The position numbers and the translations under genes were made by a program. The notes under the pieces are model-generated. The model did not search any database, was not told the origin of the DNA, and saw only the letters and a program-made list of their open reading frames with translations. From positions 1 to 9,281 of the forward strand of contig CAJCHQ010000938.1 of the NCBI GenBank assembly GCA_903970295.1: DNA of 9,281 bases, in the 5' to 3' direction. The DNA comes from Bryobacterales bacterium (GTDB taxonomy: Bacteria; Cyanobacteriota; Vampirovibrionia; Obscuribacterales; Obscuribacteraceae). Of the stretch, positions 1 through 7,196 are shown piece by piece. Numbering within the stretch: the stretch's first letter is position 1; each line of letters begins with the position of its first letter.

Positions 1-1180
1 CCAATGCTGAGCAGGAGGTCATGAGTCCCAGGGCTGTACCGGCTTTGTCTTTAGCCAGGTCGCAAATTACTGTGTAATATGCTGAGTTGGCCATCAACCC
101 GATCCCTACACCTAAACAGAGCATGCACAAAGCCACCGTCAGTGGTGGCTCGAATAACAAAGGCGTCAGACAAATTGCAGAAAGCAGCTGGCAGATCCAG
201 ATCATGTGTGTGCGGGCTTTGCGAATGCTTTTGGTTTTATTCCAGATCCGATCCGATAACCAACCGCCGAACGAAACGAGTATCGAAGCGGTCAACCAGG
301 GGGCGATCAAATAGATTCCTTGCTCTCTCAATTGCACTTTATAGGTGTGCTCGAGGAAATTGGGCAACCAATTGATCGAAAAGAATAGAAGATAACCGAA
401 AGCAAAAAATGAATAGTAGCAAGAGACGAGAGATGGGTCCGTGAGCAGATATTTCCACGTGCTTGTGCCATTTTGCGTTCCACGTTTGCGCAGATTTTCG
501 TGGGACAGGGTCCTGTCTACATTGACACCGGCGTGAATAATCTTCAGCTCGGTATCAGAAACAAATTTACTTTGCTCGGGAAAATCCCGGAATATGATGA
601 TCCAGGTGATCGCCCAAACAATGCCCAGGCTGCCCAGCACTGCAAACATCATGCGCCAGCCGAGCCCAATTATTAACTGCGAGATCAGAGGCGCTCCGAT
701 CACTGAGGCAAAAGAGACGGCGGTCAAACCGATGGCCGTCGCCCGGGCGCGTTCCGAGGTTGGCAACCAGTCGGCCACCACCCGATTGAGTGAAGGGAAG
801 TGCGGTCCCTCTGCTAATCCTAGTGTGATGCGCATGGCGACGAAAGGTGCGAAACCGGTAATCAGTCCCAGACTGGCCGTGATCACCGACCAGCTCAGGG
901 CCGCTGCCGACCACACCCGTCTGGGTCCGAATTTATCAACGAGAATGCCGCCGCCGAGTGTCATAAACATGTAGCCGAAGCCGAACGCCCCGGCAATAAA
1001 GCCGAAATCCTGGTCGCTTAGGCCCATTGGACCCTTGGCAAAGGAAATGGCAGTGCGATCAAGATAGTTAATCAAGGTAATGACGAAGGCCATGCTGACG
1101 ACGACCCAGCGGTAGTTGCCTGCCGGCGGTTGGGGCAATTTTGCGGGCGAATCAATCAGGTCAGAATCTACTGAAGTCAC
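1..1180 (-). CDS. MFS transporter, anion:cation symporter (ACS) type, 3' end outside window
   Basis: An uninterrupted reverse-strand frame of 393 codons runs off the left edge. It encodes a multi-pass inner-membrane permease, probably a proton- or cation-coupled importer of an organic anion. The first helix begins near residue 25. The MFS loop 2-3 signature GILVDKFGPRR is at residues 78-88, and the ACS-family stretch GLAEGPHFPS followed by WLPTSERARA lies in helix 4 and the next loop. A hydrophilic central loop follows helix 6 (WAITWIIIF then charged residues), and the second half contains GWLSDRIW, the mirrored loop 8-9 motif. The start is taken as GTG at 1180 because an in-frame stop lies at 1187-1189 and GGTGAG sits just upstream; the next ATG (1093) would cut into helix 1. 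Family members are about 420-450 residues, so only the last one or two helices are missing. The substrate cannot be read from the sequence. It is divergent from the Spy-like gene. Confidence 0.9.
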   Translation of the reverse strand, partial: MTSVDSDLIDSPAKLPQPPAGNYRWVVVSMAFVITLINYLDRTAISFAKGPMGLSDQDFGFIAGAFGFGYMFMTLGGGILVDKFGPRRVWSAAALSWSVITASLGLITGFAPFVAMRITLGLAEGPHFPSLNRVVADWLPTSERARATAIGLTAVSFASVIGAPLISQLIIGLGWRMMFAVLGSLGIVWAITWIIIFRDFPEQSKFVSDTELKIIHAGVNVDRTLSHENLRKRGTQNGTSTWKYLLTDPSLVSCYYSFFAFGYLLFFSINWLPNFLEHTYKVQLREQGIYLIAPWLTASILVSFGGWLSDRIWNKTKSIRKARTHMIWICQLLSAICLTPLLFEPPLTVALCMLCLGVGIGLMANSAYYTVICDLAKDKAGTALGLMTSCSAL

Positions 1181-1387
1181 CGTCTCTCACCAGGTGTTGA
1201 GTCTCGAGCCTGAAAATGTTAGCTCAAGGCGCATAGAATCCGCGGTAATTGAACTTGGCGCAATTTTTAATCTTTTCCCCCAAGTTTTTTTCGCAAATAA
1301 TTGAACTTTTTCGTGTCTGACTACGTTGTTTATTTTGAACCCCACCGAGAGCCATTAACACCAACACTTTTTTCTGGAGAATTTAAG
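1181..1387. promoter_or_regulatory. Divergent intergenic control region with paired 11-bp direct repeats
   Basis: This 207-base, AT-rich region separates the divergent MFS and Spy-like genes and must hold both promoters. The 11-mer TAATTGAACTT occurs twice in direct orientation, at 1246-1256 and 1298-1308, 52 bp apart, close to five helical turns. Each copy contains TTGAAC, which could serve as a -35 element, but no convincing -10 lies at 16-18 bp from either copy. An inverted repeat, AACTTGG at 1252-1258 with CCAAGTT at 1280-1286, is followed by a run of seven T. It may be a binding site or an RNA hairpin. The repeats are directly visible; a regulator-binding role is inferred. Confidence 0.4.
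1376..1380 (+). promoter_or_regulatory. Ribosome binding site of the Spy-like gene
   Basis: GGAGA lies 7 bases before ATG 1388. It decides this start over the frame opening at 1301, whose first 29 residues would block the signal peptide. Confidence 0.7.
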
Positions 1388-2047
1388 ATGAAGAATCTAA
1401 GATCAGCGACTCTTATTATTTGCGCGGTCTCTTCAATGTTCCTGTCAATGCCCGCGCAGGCGCAGGAGGTAAATTTCTCGCCGGAGATGGCAGCTGACGA
1501 TTCGCTGACCGGCAATACCGAAATGGACGGATTACTGGCCACGTTGCCATCGGCAGAAAGTGTCTTGGCGGCAACTCCCGGCGGACCTGTGCTCGATGTC
1601 GCCGATCCTGCCGTAGGTGCAGGCGGACCTATGGGCGGGCCGATGGGCGGACCAGCCCATCATGAATGGCACAAAGGTCATCATGGTCCCTACGGAGTGC
1701 TGGAAGGACCTCTCGCTCTGACCACCGACCAGTACGAACGACTTTATAGTCTCAAGAATCAGGCATGGGATGCCAATGGACCGAAAATGGTTCAACTGCA
1801 TCAATTGCATCGCCAGCTGCATGATTCACTGATGGCAGCAGATTTCGACCCGAAAAAATCGGCAGATATCGCAGCCCGAATTAATTCCATCCGCTCGGAT
1901 CTCGAGAAATCCAAGACCGATAAAATGATCGCTTGTGCCGGAGTTTTGACTTCGGACCAGCGCAAAGCATTGCATGATGAAATGATTAAGCACGCAGCGA
2001 TGGGTGGCATGCATCATCACTGGCACGGCGGTCACCATCCCGAATAA
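1388..2047 (+). CDS. Exported Spy/CpxP-like LTxxQ protein with histidine-rich clusters
   Basis: A 219-residue protein. Residues 1-25 form a classic signal peptide (short basic N-end, hydrophobic core, cleavage after AQA), so it acts in the periplasm. Two copies of the LTxxQ motif that defines the Spy/CpxP/ZraP family are present: LTTDQ at 111-115 and LTSDQ at 187-191, separated by a charged helical stretch, as expected of the family's helical hairpin. Members act as periplasmic chaperones or envelope-stress and metal sensors. Two histidine clusters flank this core: HHEWHKGHH at 91-99 and HHHWHGGHH at 209-217, suggesting Ni, Cu or Zn binding. A GGPM repeat (residues about 79-90) precedes the first cluster. 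ATG 1388 is chosen over the upstream in-frame start at 1301 because GGAGA (1376-1380) is well spaced and the signal peptide begins exactly there. The gene appears monocistronic, ending in a hairpin. Metal binding is inferred from composition. Confidence 0.85.
   Translation: MKNLRSATLIICAVSSMFLSMPAQAQEVNFSPEMAADDSLTGNTEMDGLLATLPSAESVLAATPGGPVLDVADPAVGAGGPMGGPMGGPAHHEWHKGHHGPYGVLEGPLALTTDQYERLYSLKNQAWDANGPKMVQLHQLHRQLHDSLMAADFDPKKSADIAARINSIRSDLEKSKTDKMIACAGVLTSDQRKALHDEMIKHAAMGGMHHHWHGGHHPE
1622..1657 (+). repeat. Three 12-bp in-frame repeats encoding GGPM
   Basis: Units GGCGGACCTATG, GGCGGGCCGATG and GGCGGACCAGCC lie head to tail inside the Spy-like gene. They encode GGPM, GGPM and GGPA, a flexible linker immediately before the first histidine cluster. 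The third unit is degenerate. Confidence 0.75.
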
Positions 2048-2088
2048 TCATCCCCAAGCGAACAACTTTGGCAAGCAGCCCAAACATG

Positions 2089-2112
2089 AGCACGGTCAAT
2101 GACCGTGCTTTC
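2089..2112 (+). terminator. Hairpin terminator after the Spy-like gene
   Basis: A perfect 9-bp inverted repeat, AGCACGGTC (2089-2097) and GACCGTGCT (2101-2109), encloses the 3-base loop AAT. A short T stretch follows. It sits 42 bases past the stop codon, where an intrinsic terminator is expected. The T run is weak (ctttcg), so termination may be partial. Confidence 0.6.
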
Positions 2113-2123
2113 GTGTGTCCGCC

Positions 2124-2153
2124 CTCCTAATCTATTGCTGTTAGGGGTAGGAG
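2124..2153 (+). promoter_or_regulatory. RBS of the caspase gene with a complementary upstream sequence
   Basis: AGGAG at 2149-2153 lies 7 bases before GTG 2161, an ideal Shine-Dalgarno spacing. Just upstream, CTCCTA (2124-2129) is the exact complement of TAGGAG (2148-2153). The overlapping CCTAA (2126-2130) can instead pair with TTAGG (2141-2145). The leader could thus fold in two exclusive ways, only one of which hides the ribosome site. The complementarity is visible; a regulatory role is inferred. Confidence 0.35.
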
Positions 2154-2160
2154 CAACAGG

Positions 2161-4068
2161 GTGAGGCAGGTGGGTATGCGATATCATAAATACGTCTTCA
2201 GTTCCGCAGGCAGGTTTGGTATGCCCAGTTGGCGCAAATCGCTCATACTCGGTGCCGTGTTGTTGCTGCAATCTCCTGTCTATGCAGGCGGCTGGTTGGA
2301 GAACGATCGCGCCCTTCTTCAACGCGGTAAGAATCTCTATCAGTCAGGCCAGTTCGACGAAGCAGTCAGACCATTTTCGGATGCGATAGCGGCCAACCCC
2401 AATTCGGCCGAAGCTTATTACTGGCGGGCTCTGTGCTTAGAAGCGATGAAACAATCAGACAGAGCGCTTGACGATTTTAGTTCGGCGATTGGTCTCTCTA
2501 GCGGTGTGCCGGCTTTTTATATTGCTCGCGGTTTGCTCTATTCTAACCAGCACAAACTCGATCTGGCGCTCGCCGACTTCGATTCTGCGCTCAAGCTCGA
2601 TCCGTATAACCAGGAGGCCAAGACGAATCGAGACTTCTGCAGCAAAGAAGCTGCCAAGTCGCAGCTCGCTCAAAAGCAAGCAGACGATCAAGCCAAAGCC
2701 GATCAAGATAAGGCGAACGCCGATAAGCTTGCCAGTGCCGCGCCGGCTAGGACTGCAGTCGTGCCGACTCGCAGCATGAAGCCTGAAGACAGAGCTTACG
2801 AAGCGGCATTGCTCAAGCAACATCGCGAAGCCGAGAAAAAAGCAAAAAATGAAACCGAAGCCCGCGAAAAACTGGCAATGCAGCAGTCTTCGCAAGCGCA
2901 GCAGCAAGCGCAAGAACTGACTGCCAAATTAGAACATGAACGGCAGGAACGTGAACGGGTCGAACGGGAGTTAGCGGAAGCCAAGAAGCAGAATAAAACC
3001 AAGAAAGCAACGATCACTGCGTCTACGCCAACTGCCGTCACTCCAGCAGTGGCAGTCGTCGCTCCTGTCGCTAAAGCTGAAGCCGCTTCAAATAATACCG
3101 AAACCGCTAGTGGTGGCAATGTCAATCGTCCAGTAAAGGATAAATGGGCGTTGATCATCGGCATCAGCGAGTTTGAAAATCACGATCTCAATCTGCACTA
3201 TCCGTCGAAGGATGCAAAAGATTTCTACAAATTTTTGACGACCAAAGGCAATTTTTCCAAAGATCATGTCAAGCTTCTGGTCAATCAAGATGCCACCCGC
3301 GCCAATATTCTTTCTTTGTTGGGGGACAAATGGCTGCCGCGTGTAGCCAATCCTGATGACCTTGTCCTGATTTATATTTCCAGTCACGGCAGCTCGTCAG
3401 ACATGGACGTGAGCGGTGTCAATTATTTGCTCGCCTATGATTCCGACCCTGACAATCTCTACGCGTCCGGTTTGCCGATGCAAGACATGACGCGCATGAT
3501 CAAAGCCAGAGTTCATGCCGATCGAGTCGTGATGATCTTAGATGCTTGTCACAGCGGAGCGGTATCAGCCGATGCCAAAGGCTTGTCCCGCGGCGGCAAT
3601 GTCAATGCCGATGAAATCGCCATGGGCACTGGGCAATTGGTGATTTCCTCGAGCGCACCCAATCAAGTTTCCTGGGAATCGAAGCGCGACGAAAACAGCG
3701 TCTTCACCAAATATTTGATGGATGGTCTGGCTAATAAAGGTGACAAAACAACTTTGGAAGATGCCTTTCAATACATGAAAGACAAAGTGCAGGAAGAGGT
3801 ATTGCGCGAGCGTGGCGTTTTGCAGACTCCGGTTCTTAAAAGCAGCTGGAAAGGCAACGATCTCGTGATCGGAGCGCAGCCTATCAATCCGCGTCCGGGG
3901 CTGCTCGTCAATATTCCGGCAGTCAACGATACGAAAATCGGCGATGGTAAAGTCACCGATGCTAAAGTCACCGATGCTAGAGCCACCGATGCTAAAGTCA
4001 CCGAGGTTAAAACCTCTAAAGGCGTTAAGACGGCAGCCACAAAACCAGCTTCGCCTGAGAAGAAATAA
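2161..4068 (+). CDS. Exported TPR / coiled-coil / caspase-fold (peptidase C14) protein
   Basis: A 635-residue modular protein. A hydrophobic export signal (residues 26-42, ending SPVYA before GGW) is followed by about three TPR repeats (about 49-155), then an Ala/Gln/Lys/Glu-rich coiled coil (about 160-290), a low-complexity linker, and a caspase p20/p10-like domain from about residue 327 (KWALIIGIS). The catalytic dyad is visible: His409 in YISSHGSS and Cys463 in LDACHSGA. Downstream VISSSAPNQVSWES and FTKYLMDGL are typical of the small-subunit part of bacterial caspases, so the enzyme looks intact. The tail (about 595-635) is made of KVTDA repeats. Bacterial homologues (orthocaspases) usually cleave after Arg/Lys; substrates here are unknown. 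GTG 2161 is chosen for its AGGAG site, although ATG 2221 (residue 21) would give a more standard signal peptide. The TPRs and coiled coil suggest partner binding or oligomerisation at the envelope. The stop is 9 bases before the MMT-like gene. Confidence 0.85.
   Translation: MRQVGMRYHKYVFSSAGRFGMPSWRKSLILGAVLLLQSPVYAGGWLENDRALLQRGKNLYQSGQFDEAVRPFSDAIAANPNSAEAYYWRALCLEAMKQSDRALDDFSSAIGLSSGVPAFYIARGLLYSNQHKLDLALADFDSALKLDPYNQEAKTNRDFCSKEAAKSQLAQKQADDQAKADQDKANADKLASAAPARTAVVPTRSMKPEDRAYEAALLKQHREAEKKAKNETEAREKLAMQQSSQAQQQAQELTAKLEHERQERERVERELAEAKKQNKTKKATITASTPTAVTPAVAVVAPVAKAEAASNNTETASGGNVNRPVKDKWALIIGISEFENHDLNLHYPSKDAKDFYKFLTTKGNFSKDHVKLLVNQDATRANILSLLGDKWLPRVANPDDLVLIYISSHGSSSDMDVSGVNYLLAYDSDPDNLYASGLPMQDMTRMIKARVHADRVVMILDACHSGAVSADAKGLSRGGNVNADEIAMGTGQLVISSSAPNQVSWESKRDENSVFTKYLMDGLANKGDKTTLEDAFQYMKDKVQEEVLRERGVLQTPVLKSSWKGNDLVIGAQPINPRPGLLVNIPAVNDTKIGDGKVTDAKVTDARATDAKVTEVKTSKGVKTAATKPASPEKK
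3943..4017 (+). repeat. 15-bp tandem repeat in the 3' end of the caspase gene
   Basis: Four consecutive 15-bp units (3943-3957, 3958-3972, 3973-3987, 3988-4002) of consensus GATGCTAAAGTCACC, plus a decayed fifth to 4017, encode D(A/G)(K/R)(V/A)T pentads. Units 2 and 4 are identical. The length is a multiple of three, so copy-number change would keep the frame. Confidence 0.85.
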
Positions 4069-4077
4069 AGTCTTCCG

Positions 4078-7000
4078 ATGAGCAAAATTTTGTCTAAGCA
4101 GGAGAAGAATGAAGAGAAGCCCGCTTTAGAATTTTTGCGAGAATTACTGGCCGCTCTCGAAGATCCGGCCACCAATAAATCGGCTGTTTCCTCTCTGCAT
4201 GAATTAGCCGCGCGTGCCGAAGCCGAGCCGGGCAAGGTAGTGTCTTGCAAATCAGTGCATATTCCTCAGGCTGACAAAACGATCAGGCTGCTCTTGCATC
4301 CAGCAGTTTTTTCTCCCGAATACTGGGGAAGAACTTTTGCCGAGGGTTTGATCAAACAGCCTGAGATTTTCTACGGCAAAAAAGTGGTCGAGCTCGGTAC
4401 CGGTTCTGGCTGGATCAGTCTGCTGCTTCTGCTCAAGACGGGCGTCGCCCAAGTCCTGGCTCTTGACCTTAATCCTGTTGCCGTTTTATTCGCCAACCTC
4501 AATAAATGGTTGAACGGCACCGCAGCCAATGGTGCGCGGATCCTGACTCCACTCGGGGTGCCACTCGTCGACTCACTGCGGGTGACGGAATCTGATCTGC
4601 TCACAGGCCCGATCGAAGCCGGTCTCAAATTCGATCACGTCATTGGCTGCATTCCCCAGGTTCTTCATCCGGATGATGCTACCAAATCTCAGGAAAAACC
4701 TAGCACCGAAGCCGAATTATACAACCTGAGTAATTATTGTTTTCAACAGGGCATCCTGGAAGATCGTTACGGATTACCTCTTATCGCCCGCGCTCTGGAA
4801 GAAGCTCAATTGTGTTTGAATCCGGGCGGCAAAGTCACTTTGATTCTGGGTGGCAGACCCGGGCAGCTGGCGATTGAATCGGCTTTTCGCCGACGCGGAT
4901 ATCGCTGCGAAGTGATTTGGAGCCGCCGCATTCCTCAAGCCGATGATACGGATTTAGCCTCACTTGTGCAGCTGGAAAAAGCTTACGGGATTAAATTCCA
5001 TTTTTTCATCTCGCGCAATTCTCAGCAATCTTTATCGGCTGACACGGCAGTCGCTCTGTTAAAAGACAACAAGCCGGTCTACCACGATCTGCTCGTTTAT
5101 GAGGCTGTCACTGCCTTTGAGCTCCCCACGTTCAGAGTCGTTTCCGACCTTCACAAAATGGGCCTGGATGGGCTGCGGCGGGAATTAGATTTGGCTCCAG
5201 TCACGGAAGAACAGATCAGCTTTATCAGTAAACTAACTGACGATTTGCACAAATATGGAACATTACCCTATCCCCACGAGCGCGGTAATTTATCGATTCG
5301 CAGCCGTTTAGCTAAGTTCCTGGCAATTTACTGTCATTATCAAGTCGAACCCGAGCAATTATTCATTGGTCCGGAAAGGGCTCAGCTTATACGCATAGTA
5401 TTGGATATGGTGCTGAACCGTAACGAACAAGTCCTGGTATCTGAAGGCTTGATGGAAGTATACGAGAAGGTCATTGGTCCCGAGCACAAAGTCCTGCGCG
5501 GCAATGACGACCTGACTGAAGTGCTCCTCCTGGATGAATGGCTTGCTCCTAAAGTTGTATTGATGGCTCCTACCCAACTGAGCGCGCCTTCGCCTATTAT
5601 GCTCAAAGCGATTGTAGATCAGGCTCTCAGTCATCCCGAGCGCATTTATATAATCGACGATTCGGCTCACTTCGATATCAGCTCGTCACTGAATGCCAAC
5701 ATTTTTTTGCGTTTGGCCGGTCAGCAATCTTTGCCGCCTAATTTGATTCTTGTCTGTGGTTTGGTTAAAAATACGGTTGCCGCCGATTTGGAATTGAGCT
5801 TTCTGCTCAATGCGCCCAGCGATTGGGCCCCGAATTTGGAAATTGGCGCCGAACTGACTTATTCTCGCATTGGCTACATCAGCCAGCTCTATTACAAATG
5901 GTTGTTTGATGAACTCTTAGCTTTTCCCTTTGACGAGACTGTGAGCGAAAAGCCACGGACGCATTCAGACCTGAAAACTCAAATCGGTGAAGCATTCAGT
6001 TCGATTGCTGCCGATCCAACTTTCGCTGCGAAGCCGATTGAGCTGACTGGAGATGTGATTCGTTTGGATCTTGCCGAACTCGGATTGCCTGTTCCTGCAG
6101 CTATTGCGAAAGGGCTGATCAAGGGCTTTCTCGATGTCAACGACCAGGATTTGCGACCACTGGTGACCAGACGCGTCCTTGATTACTTGAGGGCGACTCG
6201 GGGCGCCGTTGTAACCAACGCCGAACGTGTAGTTCTTTCTCAGGGAGTGTTTCCGCTTTTCGGTGCTTTGTTGCGTGCGCTGGCTGAACGACTGGGGCGC
6301 TCTCCTGTGGTCGCCGTGCCGGCCGCTACTTTTGGATTGATTTACCCGGCTGTTCGATATCATGGTGGCACCCTGCGCGTCATCCCCGTGCAAGAAGACC
6401 GTAAATTTGCCACCAGTGGATATGAATTAAACAGTCTCGATTTTAAACCGGATTTGATCTGGCTCACTCAACCTGGCAATCCAGCCGGATTTTTCATGGA
6501 GCCCGGGCAAATTCAAGAAGTAATGGACTACTGCGAAGCGCACGAAATTTATCTGCTCGTCGATGAGATCTTTTTCTTGCTCAGCGATCTCTCCGCCGGT
6601 GCTTACACTCAGCACAATTTGAGCTTCGCTCAGTTTCTGAGCGGCACTGCTGGGCAGTACTTGTTTTTGACTGATGGCTTGTCTAAGCCCTTTGCCGCGG
6701 GTGGACTGCGCGGCGGCACCATGGTCTGTCCAGACCAGGCGTGGGCTCATGCCGTGACAAGATATGTGCATGTGCCACCGCATGCGGTTTTACGCGCTTG
6801 GCATGGAGTCTATGCCCCCTTTGCCGAAACTGCAGGGATTGATGATGCCGAATTTGCTGGAGACAGGCAGGCTTTAGTGGATTATATAAGGCAAACCAGA
6901 GCTTTGATTTCAGCACAGCGTGAGCAGATTTTGCAGTTATTGCGTGAGCATGCATTGGACGACGGTGTGCACCAGGGTTTGCGTGGAGGCTTCTTCGTGC

Positions 7001-7173
7001 TAGCAAAATTAGCTGATCGGGCTCAGGCTCTGGCCAGACAAGAACGGCTTCTGGTCAACTCTTCGGAATGGTCTCGCACACCTGGTTGGGTGCGTGTCTG
7101 TTGCGGACTCGGGCCGAATAAATTCGATGAAGCAATGATTCGCTTCAAACGATTTCTGGCTACAACGCGGTGA
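4078..7173 (+). CDS. mmt: Plant-type methionine S-methyltransferase-like fusion: SAM methyltransferase plus tandem aminotransferase-like domains
   Basis: A 1031-residue protein, close to plant MMT (about 1,070-1,090), which transfers the SAM methyl group to methionine to give S-methylmethionine. The methyltransferase occupies residues about 75-320, with motif I VVELGTGSG at 103-111 and GCIPQV at 190-195 where related enzymes carry NPPY. LSNYCFQQGILED, IARALEE and GGRPGQ downstream match my memory of plant MMT. Residues about 420-590 resemble a degraded aminotransferase large domain (IGPERA 430-435, DDSAH 527-531, GLVKN with Lys564). Residues about 690-1031 form a second aminotransferase fold with NPAG (801-804), DEIFF (829-833), LSKPF with the probable PLP-binding Lys870, GGLRGG and Arg1006. 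The protein is cytoplasmic, with no signal peptide. ATG 4078 has no clear ribosome site, so translational coupling to the caspase gene is likely. Related bacterial enzymes are stand-alone (MmtN, about 300 residues). Family assignment is strong; the product is inferred and untested. Confidence 0.85.
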   Translation: MSKILSKQEKNEEKPALEFLRELLAALEDPATNKSAVSSLHELAARAEAEPGKVVSCKSVHIPQADKTIRLLLHPAVFSPEYWGRTFAEGLIKQPEIFYGKKVVELGTGSGWISLLLLLKTGVAQVLALDLNPVAVLFANLNKWLNGTAANGARILTPLGVPLVDSLRVTESDLLTGPIEAGLKFDHVIGCIPQVLHPDDATKSQEKPSTEAELYNLSNYCFQQGILEDRYGLPLIARALEEAQLCLNPGGKVTLILGGRPGQLAIESAFRRRGYRCEVIWSRRIPQADDTDLASLVQLEKAYGIKFHFFISRNSQQSLSADTAVALLKDNKPVYHDLLVYEAVTAFELPTFRVVSDLHKMGLDGLRRELDLAPVTEEQISFISKLTDDLHKYGTLPYPHERGNLSIRSRLAKFLAIYCHYQVEPEQLFIGPERAQLIRIVLDMVLNRNEQVLVSEGLMEVYEKVIGPEHKVLRGNDDLTEVLLLDEWLAPKVVLMAPTQLSAPSPIMLKAIVDQALSHPERIYIIDDSAHFDISSSLNANIFLRLAGQQSLPPNLILVCGLVKNTVAADLELSFLLNAPSDWAPNLEIGAELTYSRIGYISQLYYKWLFDELLAFPFDETVSEKPRTHSDLKTQIGEAFSSIAADPTFAAKPIELTGDVIRLDLAELGLPVPAAIAKGLIKGFLDVNDQDLRPLVTRRVLDYLRATRGAVVTNAERVVLSQGVFPLFGALLRALAERLGRSPVVAVPAATFGLIYPAVRYHGGTLRVIPVQEDRKFATSGYELNSLDFKPDLIWLTQPGNPAGFFMEPGQIQEVMDYCEAHEIYLLVDEIFFLLSDLSAGAYTQHNLSFAQFLSGTAGQYLFLTDGLSKPFAAGGLRGGTMVCPDQAWAHAVTRYVHVPPHAVLRAWHGVYAPFAETAGIDDAEFAGDRQALVDYIRQTRALISAQREQILQLLREHALDDGVHQGLRGGFFVLAKLADRAQALARQERLLVNSSEWSRTPGWVRVCCGLGPNKFDEAMIRFKRFLATTR

Positions 7174-7196
7174 TCTTTTACATTTCACCGTTCGGT
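7168..7196. terminator. Inverted repeats between convergent genes, possible weak bidirectional terminator
   Basis: CGGTGA (7168-7173) and TCACCG (7185-7190) form a 6-bp inverted repeat that includes the stop of the MMT-like gene and spans the stop of the convergent gene (TAA on the reverse strand at 7178-7180). A competing small hairpin, ACCG-TT-CGGT, lies at 7187-7196. There is no strong T tract on the plus side. The placement suits termination, but the stem is short. Confidence 0.3.

Noticed and set aside
567..974. Long open frames on both strands inside the left 1.2 kb (567-914 minus, 594-974 plus)
   Set aside because: They are shadows of the MFS transporter, whose reverse-strand frame is open from 1180 to the window edge and carries clear family motifs.
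1301..1387. Upstream in-frame extension of the Spy-like gene from 1301
   Set aside because: The extension has no ribosome site, would bury the signal peptide, and overlaps the regulatory repeat.
2455..3387. Reverse-strand open frames opposite the caspase gene
   Set aside because: They are antisense shadows with low-complexity Leu/Ser/Ala-rich translations and no start context, against a protein with intact TPR and catalytic motifs.
3943..4002. Tandem 15-bp units as a CRISPR-like array
   Set aside because: The units are contiguous without spacers, in frame, and inside a coding region.
4380..4665. Reading the methyltransferase as a DNA adenine or PrmC/HemK-type enzyme
   Set aside because: It lacks NPPY, has GCIPQ, and is fused to aminotransferase-like domains in the MMT order.
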